Positions 8,014 to 14,621 of a stretch of DNA of 64,000 bases are shown here, in pieces (position 1 is the first letter of the stretch; every line of letters begins with the position of its first letter). Source of the stretch: JAAYQA01 sp964510345 (GTDB lineage Bacteria > Bacillota > Clostridia > Tissierellales > Peptoniphilaceae); contig CAZEBB010000007.1 in NCBI GenBank assembly GCA_964510345.1, positions 1 to 64,000 on the forward strand. The letters run 5' to 3'. The translations under genes were made by a program, and so were the position numbers. The notes under the pieces were generated by a model. It was not told the origin of the DNA. It made no database searches and saw only the letters and a list, made by a program, of their open reading frames with translations.

Positions 8014-8688
8014 TTACTTGATGATAGTGGTCAGAAAAATTTCTTCTACCACCTTAGGGTTTTCATTTGACTGGATCAGTATCAAAGTATCTTTCTCTAT
8101 CCAAACGATTTGAATCATATCCTCCTTTACGTATTCATGCGCGGTCACATCTTGTTTCTCGATAACCTTAAATTCGGAGTCTTCCGAGTCGATATTGAAT
8201 GACGTTCCTTCCGCCGGTGTCAATCTGACTCGTATAAAATGTCCTTCTTCATCTTCATAGATATATCTGGTAATCAGTTCCTCATTCGTCGAATCGACGA
8301 GTTCAAATCCTTTTGGAATTCCATTTACCTCAACTTGGGCGAGCTGTACCATATCTTCAGTCATCGAATCAGTGTTGGTTTCTGCCTGATATGAGGTATA
8401 TGAGCTAAATGTTTCTATACGAATTCCAAAGAACTCAAGCGCTTTTGCCCACGTTTCTGTAGGAATTAATAGCGAGATGACGATAAGCAGCGTCGCTGCG
8501 ATACCCGCACGGTAAACCGAGAGAATCTTTTTCCTTCTTTTCTTACTCTTTTCAACGGCTTCTAACCGTTTTTGTAATCTAAAATCATCTTGCGCAGTAA
8601 AATCCGGTTCTACATCCGAGAGCTGTTCATATGGGATTCCCTGTGCAAGCAATTGGTCGATGTGCTTTTCAATGTCTTTTTCATTCAT
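8014..8688 (-). CDS. Membrane anti-sigma factor, DUF4367-type
   Basis: A 224-residue single-pass membrane protein. Residues 1-54 are cytoplasmic and very charged (RRKK before the membrane), one helix spans about 57-76, and the outer domain of about 145 residues (from about 110) looks like a DUF4367 domain (beta strands with PKGFELVDS and HFIRVRLTPAEG). Such proteins commonly sit beside an ECF sigma factor and restrain it until an external signal acts. It begins 60 bases after the sigma gene, and the gap carries its own ECF-type promoter. GGAGAG precedes the ATG. Confidence 0.75.
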   Translation of the reverse strand: MNEKDIEKHIDQLLAQGIPYEQLSDVEPDFTAQDDFRLQKRLEAVEKSKKRRKKILSVYRAGIAATLLIVISLLIPTETWAKALEFFGIRIETFSSYTSYQAETNTDSMTEDMVQLAQVEVNGIPKGFELVDSTNEELITRYIYEDEEGHFIRVRLTPAEGTSFNIDSEDSEFKVIEKQDVTAHEYVKEDMIQIVWIEKDTLILIQSNENPKVVEEIFLTTIIK

Positions 8689-8716
8689 TTGCCCTCTCCT
8701 GCCCTCCTATAGATAA

Positions 8717-8743
8717 ATCGATTGGGGATCGCAAAATATGACA
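8717..8743 (-). promoter_or_regulatory. ECF-type promoter of the anti-sigma gene
   Basis: On the minus strand TGTCAT, 17 bases, then CGATTTAT. It shares 9 identical bases around CGATTTAT, the CCCA block and the TGTCA core with the promoter of the sigma gene, at the same spacing. It lies immediately after the sigma stop codon and about 23 bases of leader would precede the anti-sigma start. Confidence 0.6.
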
Positions 8744-8748
8744 TGTGA

Positions 8749-9261
8749 TTACGATTTTTCATCATTTTCTATTTCTTTCAAATAGTATGCTTGAAAGCTC
8801 TGCTTTGCGCGCTGCAAAGTCTTAGCGACGGAGCTCTCTCGGATGCCGAATTTCTCTGCTATTTCGCGATTCGAATAGCCGATCATATACTTACAGCGCA
8901 ATAAGTCGGCTTCTCTTTGAGGCATTTCTTCCAGGATGGCATCGACGAGTTCGATTTCTTTCGGTGGGGTTTCCTCGGCGAGTTGGCCGATTTGTTCGTA
9001 GAGTTCCTCTTCTTTTACGCTCCGGCGGATCTTGTCGATGCTTTTGTTTTTTGCGATGCGACAGATGAGTGCTAGGGTCTTATACTCGTCGGTGAGGTCC
9101 AATGTTTCGAATTTTTCGAGCAACTCAACAAAGACATCCTGTGCGATGTCTTGTGCGAGAAGTGAGTCCTTCAGCAGCGCGTAGGCCACTTGAAAGGCTC
9201 TTTTTCGATACAAGAGATAATACTCGTAGATAATTTCGGACGGTTTCTGTGATCGGCGCAT
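8749..9261 (-). CDS. ECF-type RNA polymerase sigma factor
   Basis: A 170-residue sigma-70-family protein. Region 2 lies at about residues 10-80 (AYALLKDSLLAQDIAQDVFVELLE and the KNKSIDKIRR segment); the quoted motif is typical of the -10 binding helix. Region 4 lies at about 105-158, with the helix-turn-helix GYSNREIAEKFGIRESSVA. There is no long region 1 or 3, as expected for ECF sigma factors. GGGGGTGA precedes the ATG. An ECF-type promoter sits just upstream, so it probably activates its own transcription and is held by the DUF4367 protein encoded next. Confidence 0.9.
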   Translation of the reverse strand: MRRSQKPSEIIYEYYLLYRKRAFQVAYALLKDSLLAQDIAQDVFVELLEKFETLDLTDEYKTLALICRIAKNKSIDKIRRSVKEEELYEQIGQLAEETPPKEIELVDAILEEMPQREADLLRCKYMIGYSNREIAEKFGIRESSVAKTLQRAKQSFQAYYLKEIENDEKS

Positions 9262-9299
9262 ACTTCACCCCCTCGAGCGACACACCCCTATGTAAATAA

Positions 9300-9326
9300 A
9301 TCGAATGGGAAACCCGTTTTGTGACA
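9300..9326 (-). promoter_or_regulatory. ECF-type autoregulatory promoter of the sigma gene
   Basis: On the minus strand TGTCAC, 17 bases, then CGATTTAT, about 39 bases before the sigma start. The element is repeated at 8717-8743 with identical spacing, which marks both as targets of the same sigma factor. Confidence 0.65.
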
Positions 9327-9413
9327 TTATTGAGATAGTATTTATTATATCGTGAATAACTACTAGAAATACTTATTCCAAATTCGAGAACGAAACAGCT
9401 GTGTAAAAGCAAA

Positions 9414-9433
9414 AACCGGGGTTGCCCCCGGTT
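9414..9433 (-). terminator. Intrinsic terminator after clpC
   Basis: Eight-base perfect stem AACCGGGG / CCCCGGTT with a four-base loop; on the minus strand it is followed by TTTGCTTTT. It lies 80 bases after the clpC stop. Confidence 0.8.
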
Positions 9434-9470
9434 GCGGTGTTGAGTGATTCTGGTATATTTTCGGCGCGAG

Positions 9471-9500
9471 ATCCTCACGCCTGCTTCGCAGGCTCAGGAT
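9471..9500. repeat. Interrupted palindrome, possible dispersed repeat
   Basis: ATCCT, then GCCTGC-TTC-GCAGGC, then AGGAT, making a two-part hairpin between clpC and its terminator. Sequences of this kind (GATCCTCA...CAGGATGAC) often occur as dispersed repeats in bacterial genomes; only one copy is visible here. Confidence 0.35.
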
Positions 9501-9513
9501 GACGGGCCGAGGT

Positions 9514-11925
9514 TTATCTCTTGCTGATGGTGATCTTCTCGTCTTCGTAGTCAATCACGATATTATCGTTCTTTTCGATCTCGCCCTTTAGGATCTCTTC
9601 GGCCAAGTCGTCTTCGATCAGGCTTTGCAGCGTTCTCTCCAGCGGTCGAGCGCCGTACACTTTGTCGAAGCCCTTGGTGCCGATATAATCGGCGGCGCGG
9701 TCGGTGATCTCGACGTGGATGTCGAGCCCTTTCAAGCGGCCGACGAGCTCTGCGACCATGAGGTCGACGATCTCTCGGATATTGTCGGGTTTCAACGCGC
9801 TGAAGATGATGATGTCATCCACGCGGTTCAAAAACTCGGGGCGGAAGGTGTGTTTGAGCTCTTCTTCGATGATCTCTTTCATGCGCTCGTACTCCTGCTT
9901 TTCCACCTCGGTCGCCTTGGCGAAGCCGATGGTGTTTTGCTTGTCGAGTCTCGTGGCGCCGACATTCGACGTCATGATGAGCACGGTGTTCTTGAAGTTG
10001 ACGGTTTTGCCCTTGCCGTCGGTGAGGCGCCCGTCGTCCAACACTTGTAAGAGCATGTTGAACACATCCGGGTGCGCTTTTTCGATCTCGTCAAACAGCA
10101 CGACGGAGTAGGGTTTTCTGCGCACGGCTTCCGTGAGCTGCCCGCCCTCGTCATAGCCGACGTATCCAGGCGGCGACCCGACCAGCCTCGACACGGAGTG
10201 TTTCTCCATGTACTCGGACATGTCGATCCGCACCATGGCGTCTTCGTCTCCGAAGAGGGACTTCGCGAGCGATTTCGCGAGATACGTCTTCCCGACGCCG
10301 GTCGGTCCTACGAAAATAAAGCTACCGACGGGTTTCTTAGGGTCTTTCAGCCCGACGCGTGCGCGTTTGATCGCGTGCGAGATGGAGTCAATCGCGTTGT
10401 CTTGCCCCACGACTTGGCGCTTGAGCTCTTCGTCCAAGTGGAGGTATTTCGCGCTCTCTTCTTCGGTGAGTTTTGTGACCGGCACATGGCTCCAGTCGGC
10501 GACGATCTTGGCGATTTCGTCAAACCCGACTTCCATCTTGTTGAGGGTCTTCTTTTGCTCCCACTCCTGCTCTTTTTCCTTGATCGCGTTTTTCAACACT
10601 TTAATCTCGTCGCGAACGGAGGCGGCTTTTTCAAAGTCCTGCACGGCGACAGCTTTGTCTTTTTGTTCGACGAGCTCTTCCAGCTTATCTTCCAATTCTT
10701 TCAGGTTATTGGGCGCGACATAGTTTTTCACGCGCATCATGCTGGCGGCTTCATCGATCAGATCGATCGCTTTGTCGGGCAGGAAGCGGTCCGTCAGATA
10801 GCGTGCCGACAGTTCGACGGCGGCCTCGACGGCTTCGTCGGTGATCTTCACATTGTGATGCGCTTCGTATTTGTCGCGCACGCCCAAGAGGATCTGCACG
10901 GCGTCTTCCACGCTCGGCTCTTCCACCATGATCGGCTGGAGCCTGCGCTCGAGCGCGGCGTCTTTTTCGATATGCTTGCGGTATTCGTCGATGGTGGTTG
11001 CGCCGATGATCTGCAACTCACCTCGTGCGAGGACGGGTTTCAAAATATTGGCGGCATCCAGCGCGCCTTCGGCTGCGCCGGCCCCCACGATCGTATGGAG
11101 TTCGTCGATAAACAGGATGATGTCGGACTCTTTGACCAGCTCATCGATCGCCTGTTTGACGCGCTCTTCAAACTCGCCGCGGTATTTGGTACCGGCGAGC
11201 ATGGACGCGAGGTCTAAGCTGACGACGCGCTTTTCTTTCATGATCTCGGGCACGTCGCTTTCGACGATCTTTTGCGCGAGCCCTTCGGCGATCGCGGTTT
11301 TCCCGACGCCCGGCTCTCCGATGAGCACGGGATTATTTTTCGTTCGACGGGACAAGACCTGGATGATCCGCTCGATCTCTGTGGATCGGCCGATGACCGG
11401 GTCAATCTTCCCGTCTTGCGCCATCTGATTCAGATTGCGGCTGTATTTTTCTAAAACGGATTGTTTCTTTTCTCCGGTTTCCGCCACTTCTTCCTGCTCC
11501 TTTCCCGCACTCAGCGAACTGTACACGTATTGGACGATGTCATCTTTGTCGACTTGGTTCGCGCGAAGCATCATGGTCGAAAAGCTGTCTTCTTCTCTGA
11601 GAAGCGCCAACAATACGTGTTCTACGCTCATGAAGCGGTGCCCCAACTGACGCGCTTCGTGCTCGGCTTGCTGCAGCACGCGCTTGGTCCGGGGAGTAAA
11701 CCCGGTCGGGGGCACCTGTGCTTCGCCCTCGCCGATCATATTGCGCACCGTGTCCAGCAGCGCATCGTACGATGCACCGGCTTGGACGAGCGCCTGTGTC
11801 GCCACCGAATCCTGATTAAACATCGCGAGCAGGATGTGCTCGGTCCCGATGTAGTCGTGTTTCATTGACCATGCTTCCATGGAGGCGTCGCGCAAGAGCT
11901 GGTTGATATCTTTACCGTTTGCCAT
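9514..11925 (-). CDS. clpC: ATP-dependent Clp protease ATPase subunit ClpC
   Basis: An 803-residue Hsp100 unfoldase that feeds substrates to ClpP; McsB-phosphorylated proteins are its known clients in Bacillus. Order of domains: two N-terminal Clp repeats (1-145), first AAA+ domain with Walker A GEPGVGKTAIAEG, a middle coiled coil with a UVR-like segment (VQDFEKAASVRDEIK), second AAA+ domain with Walker A GPTGVGKTYLAK, and the ClpP-contact loop TIGF. The ATG at 11925 was chosen because AAGGAGG sits eight bases before it; a longer frame adds six unsupported residues. It overlaps mcsB by 14 bases and is the last gene of the ctsR operon. Confidence 0.97.
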   Translation of the reverse strand: MANGKDINQLLRDASMEAWSMKHDYIGTEHILLAMFNQDSVATQALVQAGASYDALLDTVRNMIGEGEAQVPPTGFTPRTKRVLQQAEHEARQLGHRFMSVEHVLLALLREEDSFSTMMLRANQVDKDDIVQYVYSSLSAGKEQEEVAETGEKKQSVLEKYSRNLNQMAQDGKIDPVIGRSTEIERIIQVLSRRTKNNPVLIGEPGVGKTAIAEGLAQKIVESDVPEIMKEKRVVSLDLASMLAGTKYRGEFEERVKQAIDELVKESDIILFIDELHTIVGAGAAEGALDAANILKPVLARGELQIIGATTIDEYRKHIEKDAALERRLQPIMVEEPSVEDAVQILLGVRDKYEAHHNVKITDEAVEAAVELSARYLTDRFLPDKAIDLIDEAASMMRVKNYVAPNNLKELEDKLEELVEQKDKAVAVQDFEKAASVRDEIKVLKNAIKEKEQEWEQKKTLNKMEVGFDEIAKIVADWSHVPVTKLTEEESAKYLHLDEELKRQVVGQDNAIDSISHAIKRARVGLKDPKKPVGSFIFVGPTGVGKTYLAKSLAKSLFGDEDAMVRIDMSEYMEKHSVSRLVGSPPGYVGYDEGGQLTEAVRRKPYSVVLFDEIEKAHPDVFNMLLQVLDDGRLTDGKGKTVNFKNTVLIMTSNVGATRLDKQNTIGFAKATEVEKQEYERMKEIIEEELKHTFRPEFLNRVDDIIIFSALKPDNIREIVDLMVAELVGRLKGLDIHVEITDRAADYIGTKGFDKVYGARPLERTLQSLIEDDLAEEILKGEIEKNDNIVIDYEDEKITISKR

Positions 11926-12958
11926 AGGTTTCCTCCTTATCAAAGTACTCGCGAATATAGGTGGCGCGCACTTCGTCTTCTGTCTCTTTCTGTTTCGTAT
12001 CGTGTTTATATTGCAGCATCGTGAACTTCTGCACGTGCAGCATTAAGTCGTCGAGTTTTCTTACATCGGTGCCGGGGAACAAGTCCATGCAGACTCCCAC
12101 GCGCACATGCGACAGGTGTTGCAGCGCTTCCTTCGCGGACATGACGCGCGCATAACGCAGTGCGCCCAGTGAGCGGTACACGCCGTCCAATACCATGGCC
12201 GGTGTGTGTTTGATCAGCGCATTTCTGACATTTCGCTCCTGTTCGATGATGTTTAACGTCACTTTTTCCAGTCGCTCGACCGCATCTTTTTCCGTGAAGC
12301 CCAGCGTGCGCTGATTGGACACCTGAAACATGTCGCCGAGCGCTTCGCTTCCCTCGCCGTAGATGCCGCGTACGACCAGCCCGATTTTTCCCAGGCTGTC
12401 GAAGAAGCCCTTTAGCTGATGCGCGTATTTCATCGCCGGCAGATGCACCATGACGGATGCGCGCAGCCCCGTGCCCGTATTGGTCGGGCAGGCGGTCAGA
12501 TAGCCGTATTCCATATGCCACGCGAAGTCGAGGTTTTCTTCCAGTGCGGATTCGAAGTTCATCACCGCGTCAAACGACTCGCCCAGCTGAAAGCCAGGCT
12601 TGATGCTCTGCATACGCAGGTGGTCTTCTTCGTTGACCATGATGGTCATCTGCTCATCGTGGCGCAAGTAAAATTCGGAACTGTTTTTGTTCTTAATCAG
12701 GTCGGGGCTGATCAGATGCTGCTCCACCAAGACCCGCCTTTTGATCCTCTCGATGTCGGAGACTTTGAAGTGGTCAAAGCTTGCGATCATCGGGTTCTGC
12801 TGCATGGCTAAATCGACCTTCTCTGCGATCTCCTGCGCTTCTTCCGGCGCACAGCGGTTCGGGAAGCGGTGATGCTGCACATTTCTCGCCAGGCGCACGC
12901 GCGAGCTGACGACCACGTCTTCGGCGATGGTCTCGCCATTCATCAACCACTTCGGCAT
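11912..12958 (-). CDS. mcsB: Protein-arginine kinase McsB
   Basis: A 348-residue kinase that phosphorylates arginine residues of proteins, including CtsR, and marks them for ClpCP. Visible family motifs are SSRVRLARN near residue 18, NEEDHLR in the substrate/catalytic loop, and the phosphagen-kinase signature CPTNTGTGLRASVM with the active-site cysteine. The C-terminus carries the pArg-binding region typical of McsB (HVRVGVCMDLFPG). It shares one base with the end of mcsA and overlaps the start of clpC, so the operon is translationally coupled. Confidence 0.97.
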   Translation of the reverse strand: MPKWLMNGETIAEDVVVSSRVRLARNVQHHRFPNRCAPEEAQEIAEKVDLAMQQNPMIASFDHFKVSDIERIKRRVLVEQHLISPDLIKNKNSSEFYLRHDEQMTIMVNEEDHLRMQSIKPGFQLGESFDAVMNFESALEENLDFAWHMEYGYLTACPTNTGTGLRASVMVHLPAMKYAHQLKGFFDSLGKIGLVVRGIYGEGSEALGDMFQVSNQRTLGFTEKDAVERLEKVTLNIIEQERNVRNALIKHTPAMVLDGVYRSLGALRYARVMSAKEALQHLSHVRVGVCMDLFPGTDVRKLDDLMLHVQKFTMLQYKHDTKQKETEDEVRATYIREYFDKEETYGKR

Positions 12959-13500
12959 TAGGACTCCCCGCCTTCTAATTGCGCGGTCAGCTGTTTCACC
13001 GTATCGCGCATCTGCGCCGCCCCCTCGTAATCTTCCACGAGGATCATGTCCTGCAGCTTTTGTTTGTTTTGTTCAATCTGATCCATCAGGATTTTCTTTT
13101 CCCGATACCCGGGCGGTACATCGCCGATGTGCTTGGTCGCGCCTTGCGTCATGCGCAGCGTCTCGCGCACTTGGTCGCTGAACTCCTTGTAGCATCGGTC
13201 GCAACCGAATCGACCCGTCTCCATGATGTCGGAAAACCCGGCGCCGCAAAACGAGCAGTTCTTTTCGTCGCCCACAGCACCGTGGATATGGGTTTTCGCT
13301 TCATCGAAAAACACGCCGATGAGCTTTTTTAAACTATCTTGAAAATACTGGTATCCTTCAGCTCCGTCTTGCGGCTGAAACGAAGAGCTCATCGCCTCTT
13401 GTGCACACTCGGTGCACAGGTGAATCGTCTTCTTTTCTTGGCCGTCTTCCATGACGACGAGTTGGATACTCGCATCTTTATTACAACGATCGCATTTCAT
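12958..13500 (-). CDS. mcsA: McsA, zinc-binding activator of McsB
   Basis: A 180-residue protein that activates the McsB kinase. It has four CxxC pairs in the N-terminal 100 residues (CDRC, CTEC, CSFC, CDRC) that should bind two zinc ions, and a UVR motif near the C-terminus (LVEDYEGAAQMRDTVKQL). Its start overlaps the last 20 bases of ctsR. This is the standard position in the ctsR operon. Confidence 0.95.
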   Translation of the reverse strand: MKCDRCNKDASIQLVVMEDGQEKKTIHLCTECAQEAMSSSFQPQDGAEGYQYFQDSLKKLIGVFFDEAKTHIHGAVGDEKNCSFCGAGFSDIMETGRFGCDRCYKEFSDQVRETLRMTQGATKHIGDVPPGYREKKILMDQIEQNKQKLQDMILVEDYEGAAQMRDTVKQLTAQLEGGES

Positions 13501-13969
13501 GGGATCCCTCCGTTCGGAAGTACACCATCAGCATATTGCGCAGAATATCTGCCCGCACTGCATTCCGGTCCTCTTTGACACGCGTCAAGCAGGCATCTTC
13601 CATCGCCTGTACCATCAGCATGCCTTCTTTTTTCGTCGCGATCTTCTCGTTCACCAATTTCTTGATGATGTGGAGCGCTTTGTCTTTGGTGATCTGCTCG
13701 CCGATCGTATTTTGGATGATGTCGGAAAGCGTCTCCTCCGACTCCATCGACACTTTGACGATGCGGATATACCCCGCCCCGCCGCGACGACTTTCTATTG
13801 TATACCCTTTATAGGGGGTAAACCTGGTCGTGAGAACATAGTTGATCTGTGAGGGTGCACAGCCAAACTGTTGTGCTAAGTCGTTACGACCGATTTCCAA
13901 TACTCCGTTTTCTGTCTGTTTCAAGAGCTCGTGAATGAGCCGCTCGATTTCGTTGGACAGACCTGCCAT
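13481..13969 (-). CDS. ctsR: Transcriptional repressor CtsR
   Basis: A 162-residue heat-shock repressor of class III genes. The N-terminal winged helix-turn-helix includes QFGCAPSQINYVLTTRF and the wing with RRGGAGYIRI; most homologues have a tetraglycine loop here, so this one carries one Ala substitution. The C-terminal domain (about 80-155) is the dimer and McsB-recognition part. The ATG at 13969 has a GGAGGTGAGG ribosome site; a longer upstream frame would run through the operator. A CtsR box lies 17 bases upstream, so it represses its own operon. Confidence 0.96.
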   Translation of the reverse strand: MAGLSNEIERLIHELLKQTENGVLEIGRNDLAQQFGCAPSQINYVLTTRFTPYKGYTIESRRGGAGYIRIVKVSMESEETLSDIIQNTIGEQITKDKALHIIKKLVNEKIATKKEGMLMVQAMEDACLTRVKEDRNAVRADILRNMLMVYFRTEGSHEMRSL

Positions 13970-13986
13970 TTCCTCACCTCCCTGAC

Positions 13987-14003
13987 TTTGACTATCTTTT
14001 ACA
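13987..14003 (-). promoter_or_regulatory. CtsR operator box
   Basis: On the minus strand TGTAAAA GAT AGTCAAA, which matches the CtsR consensus (RGTCAAA NAN RGTCAAA) at 12 of 14 conserved positions. It lies in the ctsR leader. Confidence 0.75.
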
Positions 14004-14013
14004 TTGCGCCGGT

Positions 14014-14037
14014 AAAAAAGTCCACCCGAAGGTGGAC
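14014..14037 (-). terminator. Terminator after the NUDIX gene, within the ctsR leader
   Basis: Perfect stem GTCCACC / GGTGGAC with loop of four and a minus-strand run of six T. It ends the NUDIX transcript but also lies just downstream of the putative ctsR promoter. Confidence 0.85.
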
Positions 14038-14052
14038 ATCTACCTTGTCTAT

Positions 14053-14081
14053 AGTATACCAAAAACAGGTGGATCATTCAA
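14053..14081 (-). promoter_or_regulatory. Putative ctsR operon promoter
   Basis: TTGAAT, 17 bases, TATACT on the minus strand. The -35 overlaps the last codons of the NUDIX gene. The CtsR box would lie about 45 bases after the start point. Confidence 0.5.
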
Positions 14082-14577
14082 TAGTGTGCGCCACCCAGCG
14101 AAAGAAGTCCTCGTAATAGGTCAGGTCAATAAACTCGCCGTCTCGGATCATCGCGCGGATTCTCTCTGCGCTCGCCCACTGCACACCGGCGACCTCCAGC
14201 GGTTCCGGCGTCAGGCTCTCCAATGCGACGTCTTGAAAGAAACACCAGATATGAAAGTGGATATTGTCTTCCGTGATGGTTCTGTATCGCCGCCCGCAGG
14301 ATGGGTCGAGCACGAGCCCCAACTCTTCTTCGGCTTCGCGAAGGCAGGTATCGACACTCTCCTCCCCCGCGATCGCCCCGCCGGCGACGGTACAGTACCA
14401 CATGCCGCCGAACAGCTTCTTATTCGCCGAGCGCTGCTGGATCAGGTATTCGCCCTTGGCGTTGACCACCCACAGCTCGCAGATGCGGCGGTACTCGTGT
14501 GGCTCTCGCGGGTCGTTTTTGTCGATGACTTTTCCGGTTCGCTCGTCGTTTGCGTCGTAGACGTCGATTCTCTCCAC
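14074..14577 (-). CDS. NUDIX hydrolase
   Basis: A 167-residue hydrolase of the MutT/NUDIX superfamily, which cleaves nucleoside-diphosphate-linked compounds. The NUDIX box is intact: G-x5-E-x7-REAEEELGL around residues 67-90. The N-terminal DVYDANDERTG and the length resemble the YfcD/isopentenyl-diphosphate-isomerase-like subgroup, but the substrate is unknown. The start is a GTG at 14577 placed six bases after AAAGGAG; a TTG two codons upstream sits too close to the ribosome site. Confidence 0.88.
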   Translation of the reverse strand: MERIDVYDANDERTGKVIDKNDPREPHEYRRICELWVVNAKGEYLIQQRSANKKLFGGMWYCTVAGGAIAGEESVDTCLREAEEELGLVLDPSCGRRYRTITEDNIHFHIWCFFQDVALESLTPEPLEVAGVQWASAERIRAMIRDGEFIDLTYYEDFFRWVAHTIE

Positions 14578-14594
14578 TGCCAACTCCTTTCAAA

Positions 14595-14616
14595 AAAACC
14601 GCCTTCGGGCGGTTTT
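14595..14616 (-). terminator. Intrinsic terminator after fusA-like gene
   Basis: Nine-base stem AAAACCGCC / GGCGGTTTT with a TTCG loop and T-run on the minus strand, six bases after the gene. Confidence 0.9.
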
Positions 14617-14621
14617 CGTTT

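Noticed and set aside
10072..11217. Long plus-strand frame of 381 codons opposite clpC
   Set aside because: Mirror frame of a highly conserved gene; no ribosome site and no domain.
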